From Heliopora coerulea (lineage: Eukaryota; Cnidaria; Anthozoa; Scleralcyonacea; Helioporidae): a stretch of 64,000 bases of DNA. Where the stretch lies: positions 372,001 through 436,000 of the forward strand of contig JASJOG010000095.1 of NCBI GenBank assembly GCA_030142905.1, in the 5' to 3' direction. The notes below the pieces were generated by a model. The model was given only the letters and a program-made list of their open reading frames with translations. It did no database searches and was not told the DNA's origin. Shown here in pieces: positions 10,701 through 23,900 of this stretch. The position numbers and the translations under genes are program-made. Position 1 is the stretch's first letter; each line of letters starts with the position of its first letter.

Positions 10701-13700
10701 AATCCAGTGGTATCACATGATGGTTACAAATTGATAACTTCAACTGAAGTGTGTGAGTATGGTATTCAAGGAGAAACTAGTACTGGTGATGTGTCCAAAA
10801 TGGAACAAGTGGGATTTCTATGACAAACCAACATGCCAGTCAATAAGTACATGTCAAAAACACTTCCAATGCTATGATTGGCTTACATTGTAAACATTGA
10901 GATTTTAACTATGAACAAAAAACCCAGGGTCCTGTCCATGGTGGGTGGTGCTGAGTGGCAGTGCCTGGCACTCAGCACTGCCCACCCAGCATTCACACCA
11001 AAGCAGACATTTCTACCTGCCACTTGAAAAGTATCAAATATGTGACAAGAAAACCTCCGATGATGTGTTTGTGGTAGCTTGGTAATTCAGTTCTTAATAC
11101 GCACGCTCTCAAGCTGTTCTCTCAGAAAAACTTTCCGAGTCCCTGATGGGAATTGAACCCGTAACCTTCTGATCGCCGGTGACACGCTCTAACCATTGAG
11201 CTATTCCCATCAGGGACTCAGAAAGTTTTTCTGAGAGAACACCTAGAGAGCGTGCGTATTAAGAAAAGAAAACCTCCAGTGACTTTTTTTTTACTTAAGC
11301 AGTATTATTGACTATCATTTGGTAAAATTTAGAACCATAATGTGCACACTATTTTAGCTACCGGTGATTCGGTGAAATATGATATCCATTTATTTTAAAC
11401 CAAAATTTCAAAAGTTGTCGGGGGGTATGAACCCCAGGCCCGCAGTTACCTGGCACCCCCACATGATCCTCGGCAGAACCTTGAAAATCGTGAAAAAGTC
11501 GTTTCGCGAGCCGGGTTGGACGACACATTTCTTTCCAATTGTTAAAATATCGTTTTGAGTCCCTGAATGGCTGGGGAAATTCGGAACATCGTTTTCACAC
11601 GATATATTTTAAATGTGTATCCCCCTACTTATGAAATAAATTAACATGAGGTATAATTTCTGATTTCAGATCACAGAAAACTTATTGGAACAGTTATACG
11701 ACGTGAAGATTATCTGGTTCCTCAGTATGGTGGGAAATTTGATGCTGAGGAATATGATGCACATCCAGAGAAATACCGATCAGTTTTTGCTGAAAAGGTT
11801 TGATATGCTTATCTTAAGTCGTTTTTTTGTGCTAACCCCAGAAATCAGTTTTAAACCGTGCATTTCCTTAAAGGCAATTCCTTTAAAATGGTTTAGTATT
11901 GCTGTAAGCAGCAGGTGTAATGAAAGCTGAGAAAGAAAAGGAATGATGAGTATTTACAGCAAGACATTTACTTTTTGCCTTTCTTAACAGAAGACATGTT
12001 GTTTGAGGGAGCAAATTTTCTTGAAATCTCAAATTAGATAATAAAACAGTCCAGCAACGTAGTATTCTAAAGTTAGCATTAAGCCTTTTTTCTGAATTTT
12101 CGTAACACTGCAAAAATGCGTCGACGTATTTGCAAAATATGTTTTGCAATTGCCGACTGCATCTGCATACTGCATGCGATATATTAGATTATAGTTACAG
12201 CCGTAGAAGTTATAAGGAAACCTAAGGGAAATTTTCCCGGCAAGATCTATTCGTACGATGAAGGACTTTTTCCGCTTACCACACAAGTTAAGAATATAAT
12301 GAAGTAAACGACAAAACTGACCATGAACAGGACGCTACAATAGTCGTTTTTTCCCCCTCAGATTGCTCCTTACATGTCTATCATGGTAAACGGTGTGTAC
12401 TGGCAGCCGGGGTTTCCACGTCTGTTGATCAACGAAGATATCAAGAAGGTGACCAAGAAAAAGGCAACTCCACGTGTTAGTGATGGATGTCCGCCTCTTC
12501 CTCATCAGCTTTTAGCTATCTGTGATATATCCGCGGACACAAATGTAGGTTAATAGAGTCTCTTAGTCTGGTGACGACGTTTGTGAAAGTCCCAAATTCA
12601 GTTTTAGGAAAGTCTTTTGCTATGAGCGCCTTATATTCAAAACTTTATAAGGTAACGTAAAGTGGGATGAAAAAGGTTTAGTTCAAGGTTTTACTCTCTT
12701 AAATTAACATTATTGCTGTGCAATACCATGTTGTGTCACGTACCAACCACTGATCTCAAGTGGTTCCAACATCTGCAGACGTTTAGCCAGTAGAGACGAA
12801 CCTGAAAATGAACTGGTAAAATCGTTCAGTAGCTGTTTTAGAAGATTTGCTTGCCTTTGAAATGAATCTGCAATATGAGAGAATATTTTTGCAAAATTTA
12901 TTGGACCTGAACTAATTTTTTTAAAATTGTAGCGTTGTATTGTGGTACATCCCATATTTTTAGGGTGTTTGATTTTGTGTGCAATTTCAGCTCGTTTTAA
13001 ACGGCGCTCGATAGCACCAATCAACTTTTAACGATCTTGTGTTGGAAAACATTGGGAATAAGTTTGCATGTGGCAATTTGGCTAATTCTTAACAAAAGAC
13101 CAACGGTGGGATGAAATCTTTGAAGGAAAAGTCCCCCTTATTACCTCGAACTTAACAACCGACATTTAAGATTTTTTCGTACGCCAATTAGATTGCCTAA
13201 TTTCATAGCTGCTTTATGACACTTCGTTGGCTGAGCCACGAGCGTGCAAAATGCAGCATCAATTTCTGTAATGCCGTGGTCACATTCTTTCAACGAATAA
13301 CTTCCTTTTGTTTTTTGTTTTTTTATTTTTTCAATCAGGGCTCGTTAGAATTCATGACGGAATGCACAACCATCGAATATCCGTTTGAACTTTATGATCC
13401 AGAGAGAAACAAGTCAGAGTTTGGGTAAGGATGCCATTTCTTAACGTTTTAGTGGGTAGGAAGTACAGTCAAGTTGTGGAGATGAGCTTTCATTGGAATT
13501 TTTCACATGGAAAGGAGACCCTCAAATATTATTTGACGACATATTTGACTTACTTTCCATGATGTTTTTATTCACTGACGATAATTTGGACATTTCTAGT
13601 GGTGGGCCTCGATGGGACTTGGTGCGTTATGAAATGGGTAACATTTGGTGCAGATTACTCAACTCTATAAATAACTGTATTATCTTGTAATAATGCCATT

Positions 13701-16700
13701 TACAGAGTTTGGCACGACAAATTGGACCCCGAAGATTTTCGTCGCTGAGGTCGTTGAAACGTTAATCACAACAAATCAAGATTACTCCAACCTGGACGAT
13801 CAGTTTTCACAAGTAGAGTAAGAAAAAAACTCCGAAAAACAACATCTTGAATACTTAAGATCATAAGCGTACGAGCTAGGGGGGCTGCAGCCCATCTCAG
13901 ATTCGGGCATCGTCAATTTTTTAGGGCGACATTTTCATTTTTCGGGCAGAAATTTTCATCTTCTCATAACCTGGGATCTGAGAGGAAAAGCTCAGCACTC
14001 TTAGACTTAACGTATTGTCAGTCGATATTGTTTTGTTTGCACCCATTTAGATGTCATTTTAGTATTGCGTAAAATATATAATAAGCGCAGTTTTGTTGAA
14101 GGCATGGCTTAGTGATTGGTTCATTTTGAGAATTCAGGCGACGCAGGAAATTTTCGGGCAACAGGCCTCAGCCCCCCCCCCCCCAGTAGAAATCGGTCCC
14201 GTACGTTTATGTTTAAGATTTAAGTAAACACTAGACGAATGACACCCTTTACATTTGTCTTGTTCTTACTTAAATTTTAAGTCTTCAAGATGTTGTTTTT
14301 CGGAGTTTGTTTCTTACTCTATTTCCTTATATTGTCGGTTGGTAATGGCTTCAGTTTTCACAAATATTTATTAATTCTCCCGGTTTCAAACCATTCTCGT
14401 TATTGAAGCGTGCAGTGGTAACAACAAATTCTGTTGCTTATTTTCAGTATGGCTGGCGGTGGTGTTTTAATGTGTTCCATTGATAACCTTCCCGCACAGC
14501 TTCCCCGAGAAGCAACCGATTATTTTGGGAAACTGCTGTTGCCTTGGATACCTGAGATGGTAAATATCTAGTTTGTTTCTAGCCATTATATGACGAAACC
14601 ATTAGAACCGAAGAGATTTTTGTAGTTTCTGAGTGTTTGTAGTCCTGATGATGAAACAACACGATGAACGAGTGTTTAAACTAGCTTCTTAGACGAGTAT
14701 TCGCGGTGGTTTATTGAATGATAACAACTAAAGCGCTCTCTGACCAAAGTGTTTTATTAATACGAGCTTTCGATTGCCAGTCTGCAATCTTCGACAGGTA
14801 AATTAACAATGATGAAATTTGAAGATGAACTCTATCATATAGGAGGTAAAAATAGATTTGATGAAATGTGGGCGTGTATGAATAATGAGGTGGTGTTAAA
14901 TGATAAGAAATTTAATGTTATGGTTAGCGGCATCACTTGTGAAGTAGGATGGTATATTGTTCTGGCAGTCTTCTTGAATTGCTGTCGGCATTGGTTGTTT
15001 TTGCCGTGTGCCATGATTTCAAAGTTTATCTTTGTTGATAGTTTCCTTTATCAATTATATGTCCGTTGTCGGAAGTCGATTCTGTGGTCGTGGGTCCAGG
15101 CATGGTCGGCAATGTTTGAACCAGTCATACGTAGTTTTGTGTTCCTCATGTGTTCCTTTTTTCGAGTTTCAAAACATCTCCCTGTTTCTCCAATGTAACA
15201 CGATGAGCAATCCATACAGTCGATTTTGTAGACAACGTTAGTTTGTTTTTCGGTAGAAGGTCTGTCTTTAGGTGATGGAAATTCTTGCTCAAGTGTCCGT
15301 AGCGGTTTGTTCGTGACTCGAATGTCGTATCTCTTAAGGAATGTGGTGAGTGGTTCAGTTAAAACTTTTATGTATGGCGAAACAGCGTAGTTATTGGTTA
15401 TATCGGGATCAGGATCTGTCAAACAAAAAACATGTCAACCAGTTCTTCAGGTGTTGGTGTCGATTTCTCTTTGAGAACATGTTTTTTCTTAATTTCTGAA
15501 ATAAATTTCATTTGGATAGCCGTTGGAAATTAGAGCGTCGGTAACGTGTTTGGTTTCTCGAATTTTGCCCTCTTCTGTGTTTGGTAGTGTGGTGGCTCGA
15601 TGTAGGAGTGTTACAGCTGTACTTATTTTGTGTTTTCTTGTCGTGGTGTGAGCGATAGTCCAAATATCTGTCTGTGTGCGTTGGTTTTCGGTGGACATCA
15701 ATAGTAATGGTGCCGTTGTTTCGCGTGGCCAAAGTATCCAGGAAAGCGAGTCGTCCCTCGTGTTCTTGTTCTATCGTAAAAGAGATGTGTGGGTCGAACG
15801 AATTGAGGAGATTGTGAAATGTCGTCATTGTGTTCTTTTTGATGATCGAGAAGACGTCATCAACGAATCGTTTCCATTTTCTTGGCGGCAAAGATGATTT
15901 ATTTATGGCCAGTTGCTCAATTTCCTCGATACAGAGATTTGCTATTATAGGGCTCACAGGGCTTCCCATTGCACAGCCATGGATTTGTTTGTACGTCTTA
16001 TCTTTGTAAGTAAAGTAGTTGTTGGAGAGTGTGAAGCGCAGTAGCGTGATGTCGTCGATGGATAGGTTAGTTCTGTATTGTAACTGTCGACAGAGCATGT
16101 GAACAGATACGAAATAAATTAATGAAAGATAAAACATTACAATATAGAATTAACCTATCCATCGACAACATCATCACGTTACTGCGCTTCACACTCTCCA
16201 ACAACTACTTTCACAATCTCCTCAATTCGTTCGACCCACACATCTCTTTTACGATAGAACAAGAGCACGAGGGACGACTCGCTTTCCTGGACACTTTGGC
16301 CACGCGAAACAACGGCACCATTACTATTGATGTCCACCGAAAACCAACGCACACAGACAGATATTTGGACTATCGCTCACACCACGACAAGAAAACACAA
16401 AATAAGTACAGCTGTAACACTCCTACATCGAGCCACCACACTACCAAACACAGAAGAGGGCAAAATTCGAGAAACCAAACACGTTACCGACGCTCTAATT
16501 TCCAACGGCTATCCAATGAAATTTATTTCAGAAATTAAGAAAAAACATGTTCTCAAAGAGAAATCGACACCAACACCTGAAGAACTGGTTGACATGTTTT
16601 TTGTTTGACAGATCCTGATCCCGATATAACCAATAACTACGCTGTTTCGCCATACATAAAAGTTTTAACTGAACCACTCACCACATTCCTTAAGAGATAC

Positions 16701-17903
16701 GACATTCGAGTCACGAACAAACCGCTACGGACACTTGAGCAAGAATTTCCATCACCTAAAGACAGACCTTCTACCGAAAAACAAACTAACGTTGTCTACA
16801 AAATCGACTGTATGGATTGCTCATCGTGTTACATTGGAGAAACAGGGAGATGTTTTGAAACTCGAAAAAAGGAACACATGAGGAACACAAAACTACGTAT
16901 GACTGGTTCAAACATTGCCGACCATGCCTGGACCCACGACCACAGAATCGACTTCCGACAACGGACATATAATTGATAAAGGAAACTATCGACAAAGATA
17001 AACTTTGAAATCATGGCACACGGCAAAAACAACCAATGCCGTCAACAATTCAAAACGACTGCCAGAACAATATACCATCCTACTTCACAAGTGATGCCGC
17101 TAACCATAACATTAAAATTCTTATCATTTAACACCACTTCATTATTCATACATGCCCACATTTCATCAACTCTATTTTTACCTCCTATATAATAGGGCCC
17201 ATCTTCAAATTTCATCATTGTTAACTTACCTGTCGAAGATTGCAGACTGGCAATCGAAAGCTCGTATTAATAAAATATTTTGATCAGAGAACGCCTCTGT
17301 TGTTATCATGAATAATCCTGACAGCACATCTTCGATTTATTGAATGTTTGTTTCACTGATTTGAATATCTAAATTAAAAAATGTGATCCAGATCACTTGC
17401 GAGTTTCCTGCAGGTTTTCTTTTGGTATCAATACGCTATGCATGTGATGTGGTACGAGTCCAATGACTGGCTGCGATAACTCACGAGTTATTAACGAGTT
17501 TGACAGTGATTGATCCTTCTGTTTACCTTGATGTTCTATATTGAGCAGTGGTATTACCCTCATTTTCTGTTTCTTCATTTTGTAGGTGGCTTCTAATGCA
17601 ACGTCTCCACTTGAAGATGATAAACAATTGTCTCTTACCGTGAAAGATGTACGTTCTAAACAATTTTAACCATATTCTTACCGGTGACTTTTAGTACACG
17701 ATCGCACCCTTTTCTCTCTCATGAATAAACTACCGAATGATATTGATTTAGAAGCTTTCTTTCAGGCTGTTATAACATCAAACAAGAAACTGACACCCAA
17801 CTACGAGTACATTGCTGACTTAAGAAAGAGGTCTTTGTTCACTTCGCTAAGTATTACTTTCCTTTGCTGACCTGTATTTGTATTACGATAGCCTTAAATG
17901 ACC

Positions 17904-17937
<34 letters not shown>

Positions 17938-20900
17938 AATTGATTGCTTGATCAGTCCGTCGTTCCGTGCACCCACCCAGTAACCTCAGACTCACTCGTC
18001 CATCCACAAATATATCCACCCACAAATCCATTTCTTAATCCTTGTTACTACCACCCACCCACGAATCCGTCAATTCTCTCTTACCTTTTGTAAATCCATT
18101 TACCCGTCCATCGATCCACTTTTCCACCCACCTACTAACTCACCCCCTTATCTATCCAGCCACACGTCAGTCTGTCCCTTCACCGATCCGCCGGTGGTTT
18201 CATAACTGTGTTGGTATTGGTTGAAAGGAGGGACAAATGTAGAGGAGCATGGATTAAAGTATCGTTTTGATATACCTCCTATGGCTATTAAAATGTTGCA
18301 TATCCTGCTTTTTCAGCCAGGAGCCTAAACCAGTGACTGTACGAGAGCCTGCTAAGGCTCCAGTTGGTACAAGAGACATTGATATTAAGCACAAAGTTCT
18401 GTTGTTGGGATCGGGATCTGTTGCTGGTCCAGCTGTGGACTACTTGATGAGGGATCAGTCCATTCGTTTGACTGTAGGTAAGGAAAAAGGGAAATATGAG
18501 GTGAACGTTAGGAGTTTGTGATGAAAATATCGTTGGCTCTTTTAGATTGGTAATTGGTAACGGACTAGGCAAGAACCGTAATCTTAACTAAGGAAAAACA
18601 GCAATATAAACAACAACCACAACAACAACAACTAAAACGACAGCAACGATAACAACAACTACAACAACAACAATAACTGCAACAACAACATCAGCAACAA
18701 CAACAACAACAGCAGCAATAATAAATCAAAATAACAGCAGCTTTGGATAATGACGTTCAAGAACTGGTCAAGCATTTTTCCATATGTTGACCTGGCTTCA
18801 ATTTCAATTAACAAATACAAGAAGTATCTAGCACATTTCTTACTTTAAATTATTCTTCATAGTTCCCTTTCTCACATGCTAAAACTTGCAACTATCCGCT
18901 TCTATCCGGTTAAATTCAGTATCCGACAAAGTATATTTGGCACAACCCTAATAGCAGCAGCAGCAGTAGAAACAATAAGTTCACCACCAAAGATGACAAG
19001 ATGGGAGTTGCTACAATAGTTTACGTTCATTCTCCATGTCTTGGTTCTAAAGCGCTTTGAGACAGTATATTTATACATCATATGTTCCTTGGTCTTTCTA
19101 GCTTCAGCTCTGACAGAAGAAGCCGAGGCTTTAAGTGAAGTATTTGCTAACACTTCATCAGTTTGTATCGATGTCGAGTTAGAGAAAGACAAGCTTGGAA
19201 ATCTAATAAAAGACCATGGACTTGTGATCAGGTACGTATTGCGCTTCTTGTACTGTCTTGAAGGCAGTGCGGTGGGAAGTACATTGTTCGTAGTTCCAAT
19301 GATACAACGAAGTTTTCATTACAAGCACGGAATTGATGACAGTGTCACGCAGGCCGGCATTTTGTATTAAACTCAGAGAAAAAAATCCCCAGTGAACTTC
19401 GGATAACCGATTTGACTCTCCTCACCACCTTACGGTTTTCAGCTTATGCAAAGGTATTTCAGGGGCAGAGATGAGTGTGGTCATTTAACTTATTCCTGGC
19501 CCAATTTACTGTCCCAAATTGCTTACGGTTCAGAAAGACTTTTGTTTTGATTATCTAGTTTACTCCCGTTCACCTTTCATCCAGAAGTTGCTGAACTGTG
19601 CATTCAACACAAAGTCAACCTTGTGACAGCAAGTTACGCCGTGCCAGCCATGAAGGAGCTACATCGAAGGTGTGTGATATATAAAGGGAAAAATCTCCTT
19701 ATCATTCGATACTGCAAAGTTGAATTTGAAAACCAGTTGATTAGGACTGAATTCGAAGCCATCAGTATGATTATTGAAACGTTCAAATATACTTGCTACC
19801 CATAAGAATTTTCTTATTCCACCACGTAGATTTCGATAAAAGTTTTATAAATAATAGTACTTGAAAATGTTTGTTTTTCTCCGACTTTCTGAAATTTTAT
19901 TTTTCTGTCGTAATGCATGTTTTAGAGCAGTGGATGCTGGTATAACTATCTTAAACGAAGTTGGACTTGATCCTGGCATTGATCACATGACGGCTATGGA
20001 GTGCTTCGATGAAGTGAGGGATCGTGGAGGAAAAGTAAGCGGGGATTTCGAGGAAGAGTGAGGAATTGCGTAGGAAAGCTAAGTGGGCTTAAGATTGCAA
20101 TGTCGCTCTGTTAGTGACTAGATTGATGAGGTTTGACTAGTCTTCTTAGAACGTTACATGGTAAAAATTTTGACTCATTTCTCCTGATTTTTTTAGATCA
20201 TGTCGTTTATTTCTTACTGCGGTGGTTTGCCAGCACCTGAATGTGCAGATAATCCATTGAGGATGAAGTTTAGGTGAACAAAATTTGATTGTTGGACGTA
20301 ATTACTCAGGTCTAGTGCCCGAAACAAAACAAGGTGGTTACGGACGGATTAAGTCACAGTATAAATCGTGATTAAGTATAATGCAATCAATTTACTTGTT
20401 TTTCTTTTGTCATTTGAATATTTTAAGTTGGAGTCCTCGAGGGGTTTTGTTGACCACACAGAATGGTGCGAAATACTTGGAGGATGGAGAGGTAGAGTAT
20501 AGGAGAAGTGATCCCCACCTTTTATATACATGTATCTATATATCCCTTCAAGTTCCACCTGCAGTTTTCCACTGAACTATAATTACGTCATGTTAAATAT
20601 GCGCTCTTGGTAATATATCGATGTTGGTAAATAAACTACAAACATCAAACCATACCAGCAACTGGTGGTGAATATCCACAAGCAAGCCAACGCATTCCTC
20701 TTTTAGAAATCTGTGTGGTAAAGTCTTATGACAGCTTCGAATAAATGCCCTTGCTTAATTAAACACAGCAAAAAGACTAGTTCACTAAAGTAATGAATTA
20801 TAAAAATGCACTTCGTTTACAGCTGTATTTGATTTAATTTTAGATTAAAGAAATTCTCCCAGGGCAACTTCTCCACCACGTAAAACAGACTGACTGGATT

Positions 20901-23900
20901 CCTGGCTACAATCTTGAATGTTATCCAAATCGCGATACTACGGTTTATAAAGATATCTATGACTTGAAGGATATTCACACAATGATACGTGGAACATTGC
21001 GATATCGTGTAAGTATAACTAGAAATCAAGACCATTGAACTGTAAAAAGACTGGGGCGATATCTCGTATCAGGCGTCACGATCGAATGAAGCCGACATGG
21101 GGGCAGCCATGTAGGTCAAAAACACGCGTGGGAAAAAGTTGTTTTGAACCTTTATTTCTCATGGACGATTAATTCTGAGAAATAAGCAGTCCTACCGATA
21201 TTGTGTTCTACTTACTAAGGATAAAAAAGAAAACTGGTTAAAAACCCGAAATTTAGATTAAGTTTTTCGCAATAGGTCGCATGTTTTATCGCGTGGAGTA
21301 TTGGGTTGACCTGTAAATTGACCTATATATCAGCCTCCATGTTGGCTTCAAAATACAGTTTGCCGGTGTCGTTCCAGTCTTTTTAGAGTTCAGTTATCAA
21401 GACCATCACATATGAGTACAGTGTTCAAGTACTACAAAACCAAAATACTCCGAGAACTCTGTCAGTTGCGTCTAAACTGCTCTCCTTTGAGGTCCAGTAA
21501 GGGCTATCCTTTTGGGGACCACTGTTCACGTTGGAGAAAACCAGAGAAAGTGGATAACTGGAGCAGCTATTTCTAAGCCGCTCCATTTTGAGTTCTAACG
21601 AGGAAGATCGCTCATGAGTTCATTACTAACACAAGAGGAAGCCAAATCACCTGGACAAACTCTGTCCTCTGCAACTCAACTGTTCTTGTGAAAAATTCAG
21701 AATTTTGTCGTTCCAGGGTGGAAAGAAACCACAATATCTGAATTACTGTTAAATGCTTTTTAACTTTCCTTGACAGAGGTCAAGGGAAGTCCATTTTCTG
21801 AGAATCCTTGATGTATTTTGTGGGCCCACTTACTCCATAACATTGTTCAATACGATTGTTCATCCTGGAGTATGTAATGTTGTCTCAAAGACACAATCCC
21901 TGCTTTCGTTTCGCTCACTAATATTGCAATACGTCCTGAAGACTCCAGCGAGTTAATCGGATATGTCACAACGAACAAACGTGTACCACAATCGTGATGT
22001 TTAAATGATCCCTATCAACGATCTTTTGATTCTCTTTTGTCCTTTTAGGGTTACGCAAATGTTTGTATCGGTCTTCAGAACCTTGGCCTTCTGAATCCTG
22101 AAGAGAAAAAAGTGATGCGTTCTCAGTCTCCGACTTCTTGGGTAAATATTTCATGTCGATTGTAAATTAGCAATCGCCATTCTAGGTCTTTTCTTCAGGT
22201 AAAGTTGTAGCGATTAGGTACGGTCAGGCAACTTATGGGAAACTGGTTACGGTTTATCAAGTACAAACATTTTGAGGGATCACATGACTGGGTTTGTTTT
22301 TTGGGGGGGGGGGTTTTGTTGTTGTTTTTTGGGGTTTTTTTTTCATTTTTTTTTGGTTTTTTTTTAATAATGGAAGAGATGATTGAGACACCAGGCGGGA
22401 ATTGAAGTCGAGTTATAAATATTATTGCCGAGCATATAATCTTTACTAGAACCACGGTTCAGGAAATAAACACTTTTAAAAAAGATCTTTAATTTGGTAA
22501 CGTTCCGTTACGAGACTCGTTATCCGTCCTAGTTAATCGCGTCCTAGTTAATCACCATTGTTGTCCACTAATGCAAAAGAGAAGAACTTCTTGGTCATTT
22601 GAGAGCGTCTTGTTCCCACTTTCATTCTGTCCGTATTTTTCACTTTGAAACATCTAGTGGAACTACGTTAGTAATTTGTTGGGCGGTACATTCTCGAAAA
22701 GAGAGCTTTACGACACAGTTTTCAAGCTTGTTGGAGAAGATCCATCTCGCTTTTTGGCCATCAAACGGTAGTGTTACCGCATGAAATTGTTTTTGTTGTT
22801 ATAATTTTTTCTGCTGGCGTCGTTATCGTTGTTGATGCTGTTGTGGAGTCTGTTATTGTGGTTGTTTATGCTTGGTTGTTGTTGTTGTGGTTTCTGTCAT
22901 TGTGATTGTTTATGTTTTATTGGTTGTTGTTGTTGCTGTTGTGGTTGTGGTGGTGGTGCCTGTTATTATTGTACTTGTTTTTATTTTGTTCTTGTTGTTG
23001 TTGACTTCGTTACTGTTGCTGATGTTTAACGGAAAGCATTTGAACCAATGAAAACATACCCGTTCATTCTGTTAGAAATCTCCGCTAACTGTACCTCGCC
23101 ATGAAAACTTCAATACCGTTTGGTTTTCTCTTAATCTAGACTTGGTTTACTTTCAAATGATGTTGCAATTCCGAAGTCATCCCCATTGGATACCCTCAGC
23201 CATCACCTCAACAATAAACTAGCGTTCCGTAAGTCACCAATTTACAATCATACAGCTTATCATGCTGAGTATAAACTCGAAATCCCCCTCCCCAAGTCGA
23301 AGTAACGTCAAAGTAAGAAATAGATTTCATCCTGCTGTCGTTTGTGCCGTTATACATTCAGAGATGACGTTACAGCGTGGAAAAAACACAAATTTAATCA
23401 CGAAATTATAGTCGAGCAGGTCAATGATGGTACTACGTTGTGACGTCATTTCTGAATCTTTGATTGAACAGACATTGGCAGTATGAAATAAAACAATGGA
23501 GCATAAAATATTTAAAATGTTGATTGATAGCTACTGGGAATTTATGGACTATGAAATATCAGACAACAGTCGTATGACATGATCTATGGGATATGCTAAA
23601 GAAATGGAGCCACTGGGTCGTCATATCGTCTTGAGAGGTCTCACTGGTTCCTTGTTTTAGGGACGCTATCTGTGCAAATGTTCTGTAATAGATTACGTGT
23701 AACGAGCTATGAAAATCATGGTAGAATTAACTCTTTCCCGCCGGGATAAGACTTATATTATTTTACTCTGGCTAACGTCAGACGATTTTACTCGTCAAGG
23801 GGGCTCCCTTCGAGAGAGAGTTAGTGCTCGTATAAATAACGAGAATGATAGTCTTGTCTTATCCTTCTTCATTCTACCTTTCTTTTGTTCTGATGGTGTA

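Larger units (their letters stand above)
7727..14559 (+). other. AASS: AASS exons 1-9: lysine-ketoglutarate reductase half
   Basis: Exons: 7727-8128, 8676-8760, 8943-9010, 9217-9363, 9832-9910, 11670-11797, 12362-12544, 13339-13424, 14448-14559. Diagnostic stretches are [32 protein letters not shown], the nucleotide-binding [12 protein letters not shown] (about 225-235), [19 protein letters not shown] and [17 protein letters not shown]. Exons 8 and 9 join in phase 2 (GG/T), giving SEFG-MAGGG. Every junction preserves frame. Confidence 0.94.
14711..16085 (-). mobile_element. 5'-truncated Penelope-like element, left palindrome arm
   Basis: Minus-strand copy of a Penelope-like retroelement in AASS intron 9. 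It starts inside the reverse transcriptase and runs through the GIY-YIG endonuclease to an end that folds as GATTGC...GCAATC followed by GAAAGC (plus 14797-14768). The other arm (16136-17314) is its near-identical inverse, with about 50 bp of spacer between. Reading frames are broken, so it is dead. Confidence 0.88.

Noticed and set aside
13700..13824. Possible extra AASS exon after ATTTACAG (open frame starting [11 protein letters not shown])
   Set aside because: Exons 8 and 9 already join in phase and no matching segment exists in the family; the frame ends at a stop without a donor.
14809..15241. Plus-strand ORFs, and their mirror copies at 17032-16786
   Set aside because: Antisense shadows of the PLE endonuclease region.
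15051..16976. GIY-YIG/RT ORFs as host genes
   Set aside because: Palindromic, frameshifted and typical of a Penelope-like element.
18042..18224. Plus-strand 60-aa ORF
   Set aside because: Lies in a decayed CCAY/CCCA-rich simple repeat in an AASS intron.
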